Shown here piece after piece: positions 1 through 11,057 of a stretch of 64,000 nt of DNA (position 1 is its first letter; every line of letters starts with the position of its first letter). Made by a program: the position numbers and the translations under genes. The DNA lies in the NCBI RefSeq assembly GCF_048128805.1, contig NC_136005.1, forward strand, positions 8,155,504 through 8,219,503, read 5' to 3'. The notes below the pieces were generated by a model. That model saw nothing but the letters and a program-made list of their open reading frames with translations. It ran no database searches and was not told the origin of the DNA. The DNA is from Centroberyx gerrardi. Its lineage: Eukaryota; Chordata; Actinopteri; Beryciformes; Berycidae.

Positions 1-337
1 CCTGTTTTCTTGTTCTGGAGCCACTCGGTCTGCCGGAGCTCGCTCTCTTCATCTCGCTCCAGGTCGATCTCAGAGAAGATTCCCTGCAGAGCGACCAGGA
101 GGGAAGGCAGAGTCACAGGTCAGAGTTCACGCAGAAATCAACTCATTTACAGGCGTACGCCGAGAGGGAGACCAACAGCTGTGTGACAGAGGCACAGGAG
201 ATCACATGTGGACTAACCTTGCTGAACCACAGGTTGGTCTCTCGCTCTTTCTTCTCATCCTTTCCCTCTAGTTCCACCAGCAAGCCGCTTTCCTCTCCTT
301 CGTCCTCCTCTTCCTCGTTGAATGTTACTCTGGAACG

Positions 338-384
<47 letters not shown>

Positions 385-3300
385 GCAGGACAGTGTGAAC
401 TAATCATCGAATAAAAAATGTAATTAGAGAACAATTAATGGAGGTATGACACTTGTGTTATTTGTATGGAATGGACCCAATTATTTCCAAATATTGGGTT
501 ATTGACCTGTATTAATCATTCATGTTATAATGCATCAGCATAAATAATTTTATTAATAATCAGGGGAGAAATGTGAGCAGGTTTCCTCAAACTAGCTAGA
601 AATTAATTTGGTTCAAATTTAAGGATTGAATAGAAAACAGTCAGGGCAAACTTACATATGCAAACTGATGAGGATGCACTAATATTACTTCTTAACAAGA
701 TTCTGAGAATCAGGTGATAACAAGTATCGATCCAATCCCTTACTTTTACTGAAGAATACAAACTTGAGATCATCGGCTTGGCCAATGGACACAAATGACT
801 AAAATACAAGCTGCTTTTTTCTGCATTAGAGAGATCTCACATCCTTCCATGTCTGGAAACGGCACATCAAGTCATTTTTGATTTCTGACATGCCTGCATT
901 GCTCTTGATATTGCATTTTAGTATTAACTTATTTTATCTTTTAGGTTTCTGCCCGTTTAGAGCCATGACTCCTGGACTGACCTGCTGTCAAACACTCAAT
1001 CAAGACTCAATGTTTCAACCCCTTACTTCTTCTTTGGTGCCGCCTTCTTCTCCAGTTCTTTCTCTCTCTGCTCCACCTCTTCCATGTCTTCGTCGTCTAA
1101 ATCAGAAGCCAGGGACATTTTGTCCTCCTCATCCTCCTCGTCCTCAGACAGGTGGAGGTCGTCTTCTCCTTCCACCAGGGCGTCTGCTCCCTGCATGTCG
1201 CCCTTGGAAATCTCCACCAGCGCCTGCAGGACAGAGGGAGAGAGGGAAACGTAAGCGTTACATTAAATTAGCATCGGTAGGAAGTCCAGCTGACTCTGGA
1301 TATGAACAGGAACACTGACCAGGTTTAGAACAGCGTTTTCCCAGCCAATATTGGGTGAACTTGAGTACTTTTTGCTTCTGTATATCAAGGTAACATACAA
1401 CATTGACCCAACATCCACAAAAATGATGGCCAAGTATTCTTTTAACTGGTATAAACACCAGAGAAAGAAAATGACAGCAAAACAACGCAGACAAGTCCAT
1501 TATGCTTAGCTAAAGTTACAGGGACTGGAATCAGACTTGTTTTGCATCTGTGTGTCCATGTGTGTCCTCACCTTGGCTTTGTTGATGGTGTTGAGGGAGA
1601 ACATGGATGAGTCGTTGGTTTCGGCGATGGAGACGCCCGGCAGGTCCATCTTAAGCTCCACCCTCTCCCTCTGCTTCCTCTTCTCCTTCAGCAGCTTCTT
1701 CTTCTTCCTGATGCCGGGCAAAACGACAACAGAGGTATAAAAAAAATTTGTGCTTTTCTTACGAATTACATTCCGTTATATTTAGGAATTGCTTCATGCA
1801 TAGTTGTTGTGTTGTGTTTGTGTTTTTACTAAGAAGAAGTGTCAAGGCAAACTTTATTTATATAGCACATTTCACACACAAGGCAAATACAATACAAATA
1901 TTCCTATGCAACAGGCAGCTGCTTGCAATATCTCGGTGTGGATGTGTCTGTCCTTGTAAAAATAAAACTGTACATCTACCTAGTCCTGACTTAACTGCAT
2001 GTATAACAAGTCTCTCCCCAACCTGGGGAACAGCGGTACTCCACCACTTTCTCAGTTCAGCCAAGGCACAACTGATCCACTTCAATGTCATTGTCATTAT
2101 TTATGGTTCCCTACCATGACCATGTCACGTAGACTTGTATAAGCACATTTTGTTAAGTAACTTGTTACATGAAAACACGGTAGGCTCAGATCAGGGCCGG
2201 GCGATAATTCGATTTTATAGTGTATCGTCTTTCAGTGGAATCATATCGTGATGATATGATGACATTGTGATATCGTGACACACAATTCTGTTGTCTAAAT
2301 TGATTACGTTTTATTTAAGCCACACACTACACCTACACTGAAACACAGAGCAACACAATTCTGATGTGATCCATCAAATTCAGATATACTGGATTAGAAA
2401 CTACATTCTTCCATATGACTTAAATGCAGGATGTGGTTATTGCCAAAGCCAAAGAACAATGTCCATGTTGCTAGCAATAATGCACAATAAAGTTTTCTTG
2501 AATCTTGAATTGTAGACTAAGTCACTTTGGACAACAGCGTCTACTAAATGACATAATGTAATGTAATGTGGTCAGGAAGACAAAATACAGGAAAAAAAAA
2601 AGTCATACGCCCATCAATCAAACAAGCTAATAAATAAATTAAAGAAAATAAAAACTAAAAAAAGATCGAAGAAAGATTGAAAAAGATCGTCTGACCAACT
2701 CCATGTCTTACCGTTTGAGCTCAGCCACCTCCTCGGCTTTCAACTCCGCCAGCTTCTTCTCCATCTCTTCCTCCTCATCTTCCTCTTCCTCCTCCGGCGT
2801 TTTCTTCTTCTCAGGCTCTTCCTCTGAATCACCCGCTTCTTCGTCTGAACTTAAGCTGAGGATAAAGCAAAGAGCGTATTTTGATGTTTTAACTGCAGTG
2901 ATGCATATTGGCAGAGATGTATGAATAAAATTGTTTATTGTTTGCTCGTGTTTTCAGTGGCTTTTTTAAACAGCCGTTATAAAGAGTTTACTTGATATCC
3001 TGGTCGGGCTGCTTGGCCTCGTCCTTCAGTTTCTTGGCCACGTATCTCCTCAGCTTGGACCTCCAGTTCAGCAGCAGGCTGGGGATGAATGGAGGAATAC
3101 ACACACACACACAAATATAACTAAGGACAGCTCAGTCAATTGGGATGACAGCACTAGGTATCATTTTTTAGATATGGATACTAGTTAAAGGTGCTTAAAG
3201 GTGGGGGTGGGGGGGCAACAGGATTTATAGGAAATGTGGTCTTAATTTTGAAAAACACTAGGACTAACAATACCACTGGCATGAGATAGAGGCTACTAAT

Positions 3301-4727
3301 CTCGACCATGATCTAATTTGTTTACAGAAATCATAATTTTAATTTGATAATGATATATTGATGTTTAAAGATTTTACACATAGCACCTTTAAAATGTGTC
3401 AAACTTAATCCTTGTTCCAAATTAATTACTTTTTTCAAAACCTTATGTTGAAACCATATTTTCTGTTACATTTGAATATACTATTTGCTTTCCTAAACAG
3501 AATCAACCCATATTCAATGTATTTTCTCAATAACAATTCCCAGAAATTAACAAAACACTGTAATCTAACTGCAACAATGCAACACTGTGAAGCTTTTCAA
3601 TACCTTCCAATACCTGCTGATGCCTTAAATTCCATATATACTAAAAATTGATACAGTGCCAATAGTTATTTATCGATTACTCAACCCTAGGCAGCACACG
3701 ACTATGATGGGAAAGGCTTACCGGAGCTCTTTGCGGCCCAGGACCTTGATGTCACGACAACAGAGCTTAATCTCATCACTGGTGACCGAGAGAGACTCCA
3801 GGTCTGAGTTGTCGATGGTAATCTGGATGAACAAGACAGGAGCCGGAATACGATGGTTAGCAAGTCAAGACAGGAATGCTTCTCATCAGCCTGATCTTCT
3901 CTGCGTCAGGGGTTCTCAAACTTTTTGGCTTGCGACCCCTTAAAACAAAGTGATGCCTACTTGTGACCCCCATCACAGGCTGCATATACTGTACATAGCA
4001 TGCAACCCAAAAAAATATTTTCCCCTTTCAGGTCATTTCATTTGATTATCAGAGGAGGCCTGGAGGCTGAAAACTACTCAGTATTTCATAAGAAAAAAGC
4101 AAAAATTTGAGAAAAATCAGAAAAATTACAAATACGATTTTTTTTCCTATCCCATAAGTCATCTTGCTACCACCCAAAATTATCTTGTGACCCACTAAAG
4201 TTTAATGTTAAGATGACATTTTCCAGGCATAAGCTTATACAGCGCAACCTGTAGAAATGACTTCAACCTCCCAGCTTTTGACTTAGACGAGTTAAACGAA
4301 TGCGGAGATCTCACCTCGCTGGCTTTGCCCAGGAAGTCTATCGGGTTTTCGGCTTTGAGGAAGTTCGTCAGTGTGAAACTGTGGTAGAGCGTCAGATCGC
4401 CGTCTGTGTATCCCTCCGCCTGGAACAGAAGAGGAGCCCGTTAGTCAGTGATGGATAGATCTTTGGTTTGTTTTAGCGTACCAAGGTGTCAGATGTGGTC
4501 TGTTTGCCACATGGGTTAAAACCATGAGGCAATTTAAATAATCACAGGAAAGCATTGGAAAGTTGATTTGGTATACATTTTAGTGACTGACAATTACCGT
4601 TAAACGATATGAATTGTCCTCATGTACTAAACCCCACCCATCTGGTACTCCACATCGGTTAAAACAAACGCTACTGTATATGACCTATGTGATACTATAT
4701 GATCAGAAAAAGTTATTTTTTGTCAAA

Positions 4728-4793
<66 letters not shown>

Positions 4794-7720
4794 TGGGCTT
4801 CTTGACAGGAATCAGCTCCTTCACCGTCTTCGCCTGAACCTCCACCTCTTTGAACGCATGTTTCGGGTCAAAGAACTTGCTGTCGATTTTATCCGGGGCA
4901 ACGAAACCTAAATTTAGGACGAAAAAAAAAACTCACATTAGCTGAGATAATAAGGAATATGACCAGAACAAAACAAAAAATTAAAAAAAAAAGCTGGAAA
5001 TAGTTGTAGAAGGAGCTAGGAAAATAGGAACCTGCATTAGAAAGTGATGTGAAAATATTTGAAAAAAAATAAAAAAAAATAAAAATAAAAACCTGTTCAA
5101 AAACCGTTAAAAATGAAAACTCTCTCTACTCATCCGTCTCCACTGACCCTGGCAGATGACGAAGATCTCGGCGGACTCGTTCCTGGACGCCTGCGGCTTG
5201 GTGGCCTGCACCTTCTTGAAGAACTGCTGAAAGATCCAGAGCAGCGGCTGGTAGTCTTTGGAGCGGAAAACCTTGGTGACGAAAGTGCCGCCTTTGGCCA
5301 GGAACTCGCAGGCCAGCTTCAGGGCCATGAGGGTCAGGTGAGCTGGAGGGGGAGGAGAGGGGAGAAGGAGGAGATTTAGGTTCATTAGGTTTGAATCCCG
5401 TCAGTCAAGGCGGGTGGTCTACTGCTAATCTACTGCTCAGGGATGTGATCGTAACACAAAAAACTGGAAAAAATGGGGAGAAAACATTCATTTCCATTTA
5501 AAATGCATGCAAACGTTGTACATAAGCAGGAATTTTTTGCCATTTATTTATGCCATTTTTAGCCATTTATTCGTTTTCAGGATTTCTTGGATATGCAACT
5601 CCCATTTCTTCTGGGAAATGTCTGTGTTCCTAATGTTTCCTGCTTTTCTGTTCCTGATTACATCCCAAGTTATATTTGAAACATTTGAAAAAAAAATCCT
5701 AAATTAATTAATTAATTACATCATTGACTGCTGTACTAAATGGGAAATTCAATGGCATTGATTGCATATTTTAGCCAGTATTGACAACATACAGTATCTG
5801 CTACTATCTGAACCACTTACCCTGTGAGAAGGCATCGTGTTGCCAGTTGGCTCCCACATTAGGGGCTCCGTCGTTTAGGACAACGTCCACCTTCCATGTC
5901 TGCAGCTCCTTTCGGAGAGCCTGAGGACAGGACGGACAGCATCTCATCAGACAGAGTCTTGTTTAAGAGACTCAAGAGAGTGTGGGATTTTAAAGCAGCC
6001 TGGTTCCTGCTACTTTTTAAACAATGCAGCTTTCAAATGCCTTGGCACAGGATGTTTTTAAATAGTATCACATGATTTATATCAATGTTTGCATAAACAC
6101 TCACATACTAACTCTCTGGAATGTCATCACAGAGAATATATTTGGTTGTATTGGGGAATTTTTTACTTAAGTTGTCTTTACAACAAGCACTTTACACATT
6201 GATGCGAATTATGCCCTCTAAAATGTTACTTTGTGGGCAGAGGCCTTCAATGATGAATGACAGTGAATTTTACCATCAAACCACAATAAGTCTGTAAGAG
6301 TAGTTGTGACATTATTAAATGGTAAATGTCTCATTTTGTGATGAAATTCAGAAATTCATGTCAAGCATTAACATTAACAGCACTCTCTAGAAAGAACCAA
6401 CTGTGACAATATTTCTATGATCCAAATACATCGATGCAGCAGTTAGTTGTGATGTCACTGCTTCACTTCCTCACCTGTCTGCATTTCTCAGTGGTGATGT
6501 CTTCCTGCAGGGCGACCACGTTGGGGATGGGCTTGATGGGCACCAAGTCGACACCTGAGAGGAGTAAACAGTCCATTACACCATCGAGGTCTGGACAATC
6601 TGACAGATCTCTGATAGGATTTCACTAACTGGACCAAACCTGAAAATTGGGTTTTTCAAAACTAATAACTGTGATCCTGATCATTCGGTTGAAATTTGTT
6701 TGAGGTAATCCAATCCTACCTAGCTTCACTGTTGTTTCTGCATTTACCCAAAAATCAAATGCAGAGATTAAGATAGATGTTGTTTGTTTAAAGTCTGCAA
6801 ATGTGGATTCTGTAATCTTGATCCTGTGGTTTCTACATCAGAACGATCCTATCTGATAAATCTTTGAAAACCTGCCTCAAAATCAGCAAGAACAGTCTGA
6901 TCATGGATTCAAAAAAGGGGGGGAACTAGAAGTATAGTATTTAGGTTTATAGGTTTATCATCAGATAACCGTAATGAGGCCGTTACACTCACCAATGATG
7001 AGACTGGAGACAGGCATAAACTTGGACGCCACTTGCAACCTGGAAAGAGATTTTGAATCAGGTGTCCTCAATGTGCTCTTTAATTTAAACAATTTTAAAG
7101 TTTAAAAAAAATGTAAAGACAAAAAAACATGTGATGATATGAATGGCAGTTTAAATGGCACTTGCAATATTATGTCAAGTAATGTTTTGTCAATATCTTT
7201 CAGCTAGTAATATTAAAAGTATTTGGTGATAGGTCTAAAACTGGGCTGTAAGTTAAACAGCCAAAACAGATCGAGGACTTTATGAGAGCTAAAGCAGAGA
7301 CACAACGGTGAAATGACATGTAGTGCTTAGTGGGGAGTTTTGGCCCCTGTCGCTCCAAAACCTTGATATCTTGTCTGATGTGTGTAAGCAGATGGCTAAA
7401 CGTTAATTAACAGTTAATTAAGCTGCTCACCATCCACCCGGAGCAGCACACAGGTCGACCACAGCTCTGGCTTTCTGCAAAAACTGGAATTTACGATTCA
7501 GCTGAATGAGCTTGAAGGAGGAACGAGAGCGATAACCTGGGAAAGAGAGGAAGGATGAAGTGTCAGTTTGAAAGCCTAATTTAGTTGACGTTTCCCAAAT
7601 GAGGTAGCAAGCTCTGGATGCTAATGCTAACATCTACTACAGAAATCACCCACCTGTCTCTTTGGCTAAGTGGTAGAATTTGTCTTTTCTGGTCTTTCCG
7701 ACTTTGAGTTTCTTCCCCAT
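1..7720 (-). CDS. ftsj3: FTSJ3 / Spb1 pre-rRNA 2'-O-ribose methyltransferase (5' part of gene, truncated by window edge)
   Basis: Nucleolar SAM-dependent methyltransferase of large-subunit rRNA maturation. Coding exons, minus strand: 7720-7654, 7536-7431, 7039-6993, 6554-6475, 5920-5821, 5342-5148, 4907-4792, 4419-4315, 3822-3722, 3078-2992, 2855-2712, 1707-1572, 1223-1027, 329-218 and 83-1. All junctions are GT-AG and keep frame. About 558 residues are present; human FTSJ3 is about 847. The start MGKKLKVGK matches the family N-terminus. The FtsJ fold spans about residues 20-200: SAM loop DLCAAPGGW (50-58) and K31-D117-K157-E192, whose spacing (86/40/35) equals that of bacterial RrmJ. A middle domain (LGRKELR, LLLNWR) precedes long Glu/Asp- and Lys-rich tracts and the conserved block [22 protein letters not shown] ends exon 14. 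The C-terminal Spb1 domain lies off the left edge. The exon 7 donor is the first unit of a (GT)n repeat. Confidence 0.97.
339..381. repeat. (AC)n microsatellite in an ftsj3 intron
   Basis: Uninterrupted AC dinucleotides in the intron between coding exons 13 and 14, 10 bp upstream (in gene sense) of the exon 14 acceptor. Confidence 0.95.
1840..2100. repeat. Dispersed fish repeat fragment in ftsj3 intron 11
   Basis: The motif CTTTATTTATATAGCACATT followed by an ACACAAGGCAAA segment is of a type often dispersed in teleost genomes. A related piece (CAGTTTTATTCATAAAACG, then AAAGTGCTTTAGAGCA) occurs near 17518-17600. No terminal repeats were found, so the class is not assigned. Confidence 0.35.
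2190..2300. mobile_element. MITE-like fragment with GGGCGATA/ATATCG motifs
   Basis: Starts CAGGGCCGGGCGATAATTCG and continues through repeated ATATCGTGATGATATGATG-type sequence. The composition resembles the TTAGGGATGGGA-ended element at 43073-43451. Only one end is recognisable, so it is treated as a fragment. Confidence 0.35.
2515..2572 (+). mobile_element. SINE/L2-type 3' tail
   Basis: CACTTTGGACAACAGCGTCT, then ACTAAATGACATAATG(TAATG)n. This is the degenerate 3' tail shared by many fish SINEs and L2-like LINEs. A closer copy lies at 8574-8632. Confidence 0.6.
3907..4200. mobile_element. hAT-type MITE (one end clear)
   Basis: The left end CAGGGGTTCTCAAACTTTTT is the classic hAT terminal motif, followed by GCGACCCC-like sequence. 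Near 4190 GTGACCCACTAAAG may be the degraded other side. It lies in ftsj3 intron 8, between exons 4419-4315 and 3822-3722. Confidence 0.6.
4729..4790. repeat. (CA)31 microsatellite abutting an ftsj3 splice donor
   Basis: Thirty-one uninterrupted CA units. Read on the minus strand they are (TG)n, and the intron's obligatory GT (4791-4790) is the first unit of the run after exon codon AAG. See the finding for this position. Confidence 0.97.
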
Positions 7721-7900
7721 GTTTGTTGTTGAGGCTTCGCGCTCGACTCCACTGAAGAAATCTTATAACTTGTCTGATTTTACAACACGCACAACTTTCA
7801 TGAAAACAAAACACGTGTGGCTTTCTCGGCGCAGATATAATACGTCACACGGCAAGCCGTTCTTTTTCTTCTTCTCTGGTTTTGTCGGACCGGTACCGCC
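7721..7900 (-). promoter_or_regulatory. ftsj3: Probable ftsj3 5' UTR and promoter
   Basis: This is the sequence directly upstream of the ftsj3 ATG. It holds an E-box CACGTG (7812-7817), the site class bound by MYC/USF factors that drive ribosome-biogenesis genes, and a CRE-like TACGTCAC (7841-7848). The sequence becomes AT-rich past about 7915. No TATA box is seen at a useful distance. The start site itself is not visible, so the limits are approximate. Confidence 0.45.
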
Positions 7901-8756
7901 ACCTGCTGGCTGCATTAAAGATTATAATTCAAATAAAGTTATTATTATACAGTATATATTATATATTATTAAATAATTAGAATTAAGATTATAATCCATA
8001 TAATCTCCTCTATTGTATACTTTGCTTAACCTCAGAAAAATCCTCCTTTCCATATTTTAGGATATGATCTACAGTTTCCATTTGCCACATTTCCCTGCTG
8101 GATGTTTTCTTATTACGTTGACATCATGCCATTTAGCAGTGGTGTGCCACCGCAGCAAGAGCACTACAATGACTGCTGGAAAAAATGGGAAATTAAAAAG
8201 ATAGTAGCCTACGATTTGGTAGGCTTTCCCATCAATTTCCCATCAAAGACAAAGAAGTGTAACACTTTAATGTTTAAATAATGAAAAAATAAAAATAACT
8301 AACCCTAATCATGTTGATATTAATGTTATTTGATAGTCAACCTGCCAGCTTCCAAAACTGGTCAAATAGTTAAAGCTGGTGTCTGTGGATGCTGCATATT
8401 GTTGCATTTTATATTGAAAGCATCCTGCTAACCTATCTTCTTACTCTTCTTAAACTTTAAAAAAAAAAAAAAAAAAATCAACTAATGCTACTTATTCCTA
8501 TTAAAAGTCTTAGCTGATGAAGACTGTGATGCACAGTTGGTTTCACTACTGTTGACAAAATGTAGTTATTGTAAGTCGCTTTGGACAAAAGCGTCTGCTA
8601 AATGACGTGATGTAATGTAATGTAATGAAAGCAGCTGTCTGATCCTGATAAACCTTCTGATGGCCAGGCATGTCTGTTGAAACCACACTGTGAACGATGT
8701 GAGGTTATTGAAAAGAAACATATTTTTTCACCTTTGTTGTTACTTAACAAGCAACA
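7901..8756. other. Intergenic spacer between ftsj3 promoter and plaat1 3' end
   Basis: AT-rich sequence with no exon recognised on either strand. It contains a poly-A tract near 8460 and a fish SINE/L2-type tail at 8574-8632 (GTAAGTCGCTTTGGACAAAA, then GCGTCTGCTAAATGACG(TAATG)n). Otherwise nothing is recognised. Confidence 0.7.
8574..8632 (+). mobile_element. SINE/L2-type 3' tail
   Basis: A near-canonical fish tail GTAAGTCGCTTTGGACAAAA followed by GCGTCTGCTAAATGACG and TAATG repeats. No tRNA-like head is visible just upstream, so it is a 5'-truncated copy. Confidence 0.7.
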
Positions 8757-8777
8757 CAATCATTTGATACATGCATC

Positions 8778-8783
8778 TTTATT
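8778..8783 (-). terminator. plaat1: plaat1 poly(A) signal AATAAA
   Basis: AATAAA on the minus strand, about 120 nt past the plaat1 stop codon. It is followed by a GT-rich stretch (ATTGTGTTGCTTG) about 20-35 nt downstream. This gives a short 3' UTR ending near 8757. Confidence 0.7.
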
Positions 8784-8901
8784 TTCACCTTTTATGCAAT
8801 ACAACAAGTTTTGTGACTGTTTACATTTGGATGTGACTTTTTTTTTAATCATTCCTATCATGACTCCACAGCCACATGAATGCTGGAAGCAGCATCAGCG
8901 G

Positions 8902-11053
8902 TCAGAAGGGCCTGTTTCTGGACCGAGTGTTGATCAGTCCCAGCACAGAGAAGGCGCTGGCAGCAGCCGTCACCAGACTGATGGCCCCGATGGCCCGCGT
9001 CGCCTGTGGACACAAGTTCAACACTTTACTGACACATCAACTTGCACTTGTTAGTTGTTATTTGTCTCAGTGCACTCACAGTACAGAATACACAAAAAAG
9101 ATAACAATCACCTGAAATCACCTAGCAACCACCTAGTAACACCCTAGCAACTACTAGTAAATGCTTAGCAACCACAGCAACACCATAGCAACTGCTAATA
9201 CTCCCTGAGCAACCACCTACAAACACCCTACTAGTAGCAACCACTTGAAATCATCTAGTAACCATCTTGTAACACCCCAGCAGTTACTAGTAATTGCTTA
9301 GCAACCACCTAGTAACACCTTAGCAACCACCTGGAAAGACTCTAGCATCCACTTGAAATCACCTAGCAACCACGTAACACAAAAAAGACAAGACATCAAT
9401 CGCAGGTAACATAAAACAAAAATCATACCCCTCGATATCCCACAATACAAAATGGAAAAGTGCATACACTCAAGTGCATAAAAACTTACAACTTTGTGAT
9501 TTAGGTTGATAAGATGGGTGTATTTTTACATAAAAAGCTTGCCTAGTGCAGCTGAATCTTTTGTGACTACTGGAATTCCACTGCATAAGGCGATAGAAAA
9601 TATGAGGAAGATGATGGTATGCAGGCAAACAGAGGTTACCTCAATGCTGACAAAAATGTAGAGTTGACAACCACGCAACAATAGAACAGAAATATACAAA
9701 TGAAAACAGACAGGGTGCAGACAGTGAGACAGGCCAAGTGGCGGTACATTTTTGCTTTATCTGATGAGATGATCTACTTTCATCAATCACTTTGACAAGT
9801 GAATTCTCATTTAAAGATTAACTAAACCCCAAACCCAAATCTGTGTAAAGCCTGACATCTAATGGTAAAAAGCATGCTACTGAAATTGTCATCTGCTCTT
9901 GGCTGATCTTTGGTGCCAGGTGATGTCGCCACCTGTTGTACTCTATAGAAGGTGACATCACCTGGCACCAAAGATCAACCAATAGGTTTGGGGTTTATTT
10001 ACTCTTTAAAGGTTCTATTCTGTTCAAAAATGGCATTTGGCTTCATCAGCCACTGTGGCCTCTTGACTAACAAATGAACTGACGACAGGTGAGAGAGAAA
10101 CACAGAAAGCAGAGAGCGACCTGCTCGGACACCCCCTCCCCGTAGCGCAGGAGGGTGACGAAGTGCTCGCAGTTACTGCCCAGCAGGTCATAAGACACTT
10201 CCTGGCCGATGAGGACTTGAGCTCGCTGGATGATCTCAGAGACGGGCAGGGGGGTGTGGTTGTCGTCATACTTGTTGTTGATGCGGTACGAGTCGCTTCC
10301 CACCACCTCCTTCAGCAGCTGCATACGCACCACCGCCTTCCGGCTGAACACCGACTTCACACTGGACATGGCGGCCGCCTGGTTCTCATCTGGGGAGGAA
10401 GGAACAAATCAGGAGTCCACTACCAATTTAATATCTTAAAGAAAACAAAATATCTAGGACTTTTCAATGCAATATGGTTTTAATAGGATAGAAACTTGGT
10501 AAGAGCATCATGAGTTTGATTTCTATAATCAGTTTGAACTTCAATAAATTAAATCATTACATACAAATTCAGAAAACAGAATTTAAATTCAGTCGTCTGG
10601 TGGAACAAAGCTCATCACTTTCAATCTAAGTCATTTACACGAACACAAGATCTTTAGTCAAGACTTTAGAAACCTTTTCAAGTCAAAGTCAGAACCCAAG
10701 TCAAGTCAAGTCTGAAGTCTTCTCCTCATGCATCAAGTCAAGTCTCAAGCAATTACAATTGTGTCATGTGACTCAAGTCCAAGTCATATGACTCGAGTCC
10801 CCACCTCTCTCAAATATCAAAGAGGCCAATTCAAACGAAACAATAACAAACACAAAATCACTCATCACTCTTGACTTCCTGATTCCATGTCTGAGTTATT
10901 TGGCTCCTACTGACCAAGAGGGGTTAAGTTGATGATGTAACCGTCTCCCAGGTAGAGAGCCCAGTGCTGATAGGCCGGTCTGAAGATCTCAATGAGGTCA
11001 CCAGGCTGGGGGTCACCGGGGGGGTCAAGAGGGTCGGGGTCATTAGAGGCCAT
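8902..11053 (-). CDS. plaat1: Phospholipase A and acyltransferase 1 (HRASLS / PLAAT1)
   Basis: A small LRAT/NlpC-P60-like thiol lipase/N-acyltransferase acting on membrane phospholipids. Exons, minus strand: 11053-10915, 10389-10121 and 9003-8902. This gives 169 residues; human PLAAT1 has 168. The catalytic His is in QHWALYLG (H30) and the nucleophile in [12 protein letters not shown] (C120). Position 42 is Asn (GYIINL), as in human PLAAT1 and unlike the His of PLAAT3. KMQLL-like [18 protein letters not shown] and [10 protein letters not shown] also match PLAAT1. The last exon encodes a hydrophobic helix (about 140-158, [17 protein letters not shown]) that should anchor the protein, ending RSRNRPF. 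The ATG lies immediately after a pyrimidine-rich TGTAG acceptor, so at least one 5' non-coding exon is expected upstream. The exon 2 donor (CAG|GTCGCT) is weak. Confidence 0.94.
9109..9379. repeat. Degenerate minisatellite, CACCTAGCAACCACCTAGTAA-like
   Basis: Imperfect tandem units built from ACCTAGCAACCAC, CTAGTAACACC and TAGCAACTACTAGTAA, in plaat1 intron 2. Unit length is irregular and there are no constant spacers, so this is not a CRISPR array. Confidence 0.85.
9810..10010. mobile_element. Nested-palindrome MITE in plaat1 intron 2
   Basis: The outer inverted repeats are TTTAAAGATTAACTAAACCC at the left and its near-complement (GGGTTTATTTACTCTTTAAA) at the right. An inner perfect 22-bp inverted repeat lies at 9906-9927 and 9954-9975. 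The element is about 200 bp with no ORF, so a non-autonomous DNA transposon able to fold as a hairpin. Confidence 0.75.
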
Positions 11054-11057
11054 CTAC

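Noticed and set aside
6875..6963. Possible C/D-box snoRNA in an ftsj3 intron (TGATGA and CTGA about 75 nt apart on the minus strand)
   Set aside because: The C box lacks the required purine, no terminal stem is visible, and no rRNA guide match was identified.
9109..9379. Regular CTAGCAACCAC spacing that recalls a CRISPR array
   Set aside because: Units are irregular and contiguous, without unique spacers, in a vertebrate intron. It is a minisatellite.
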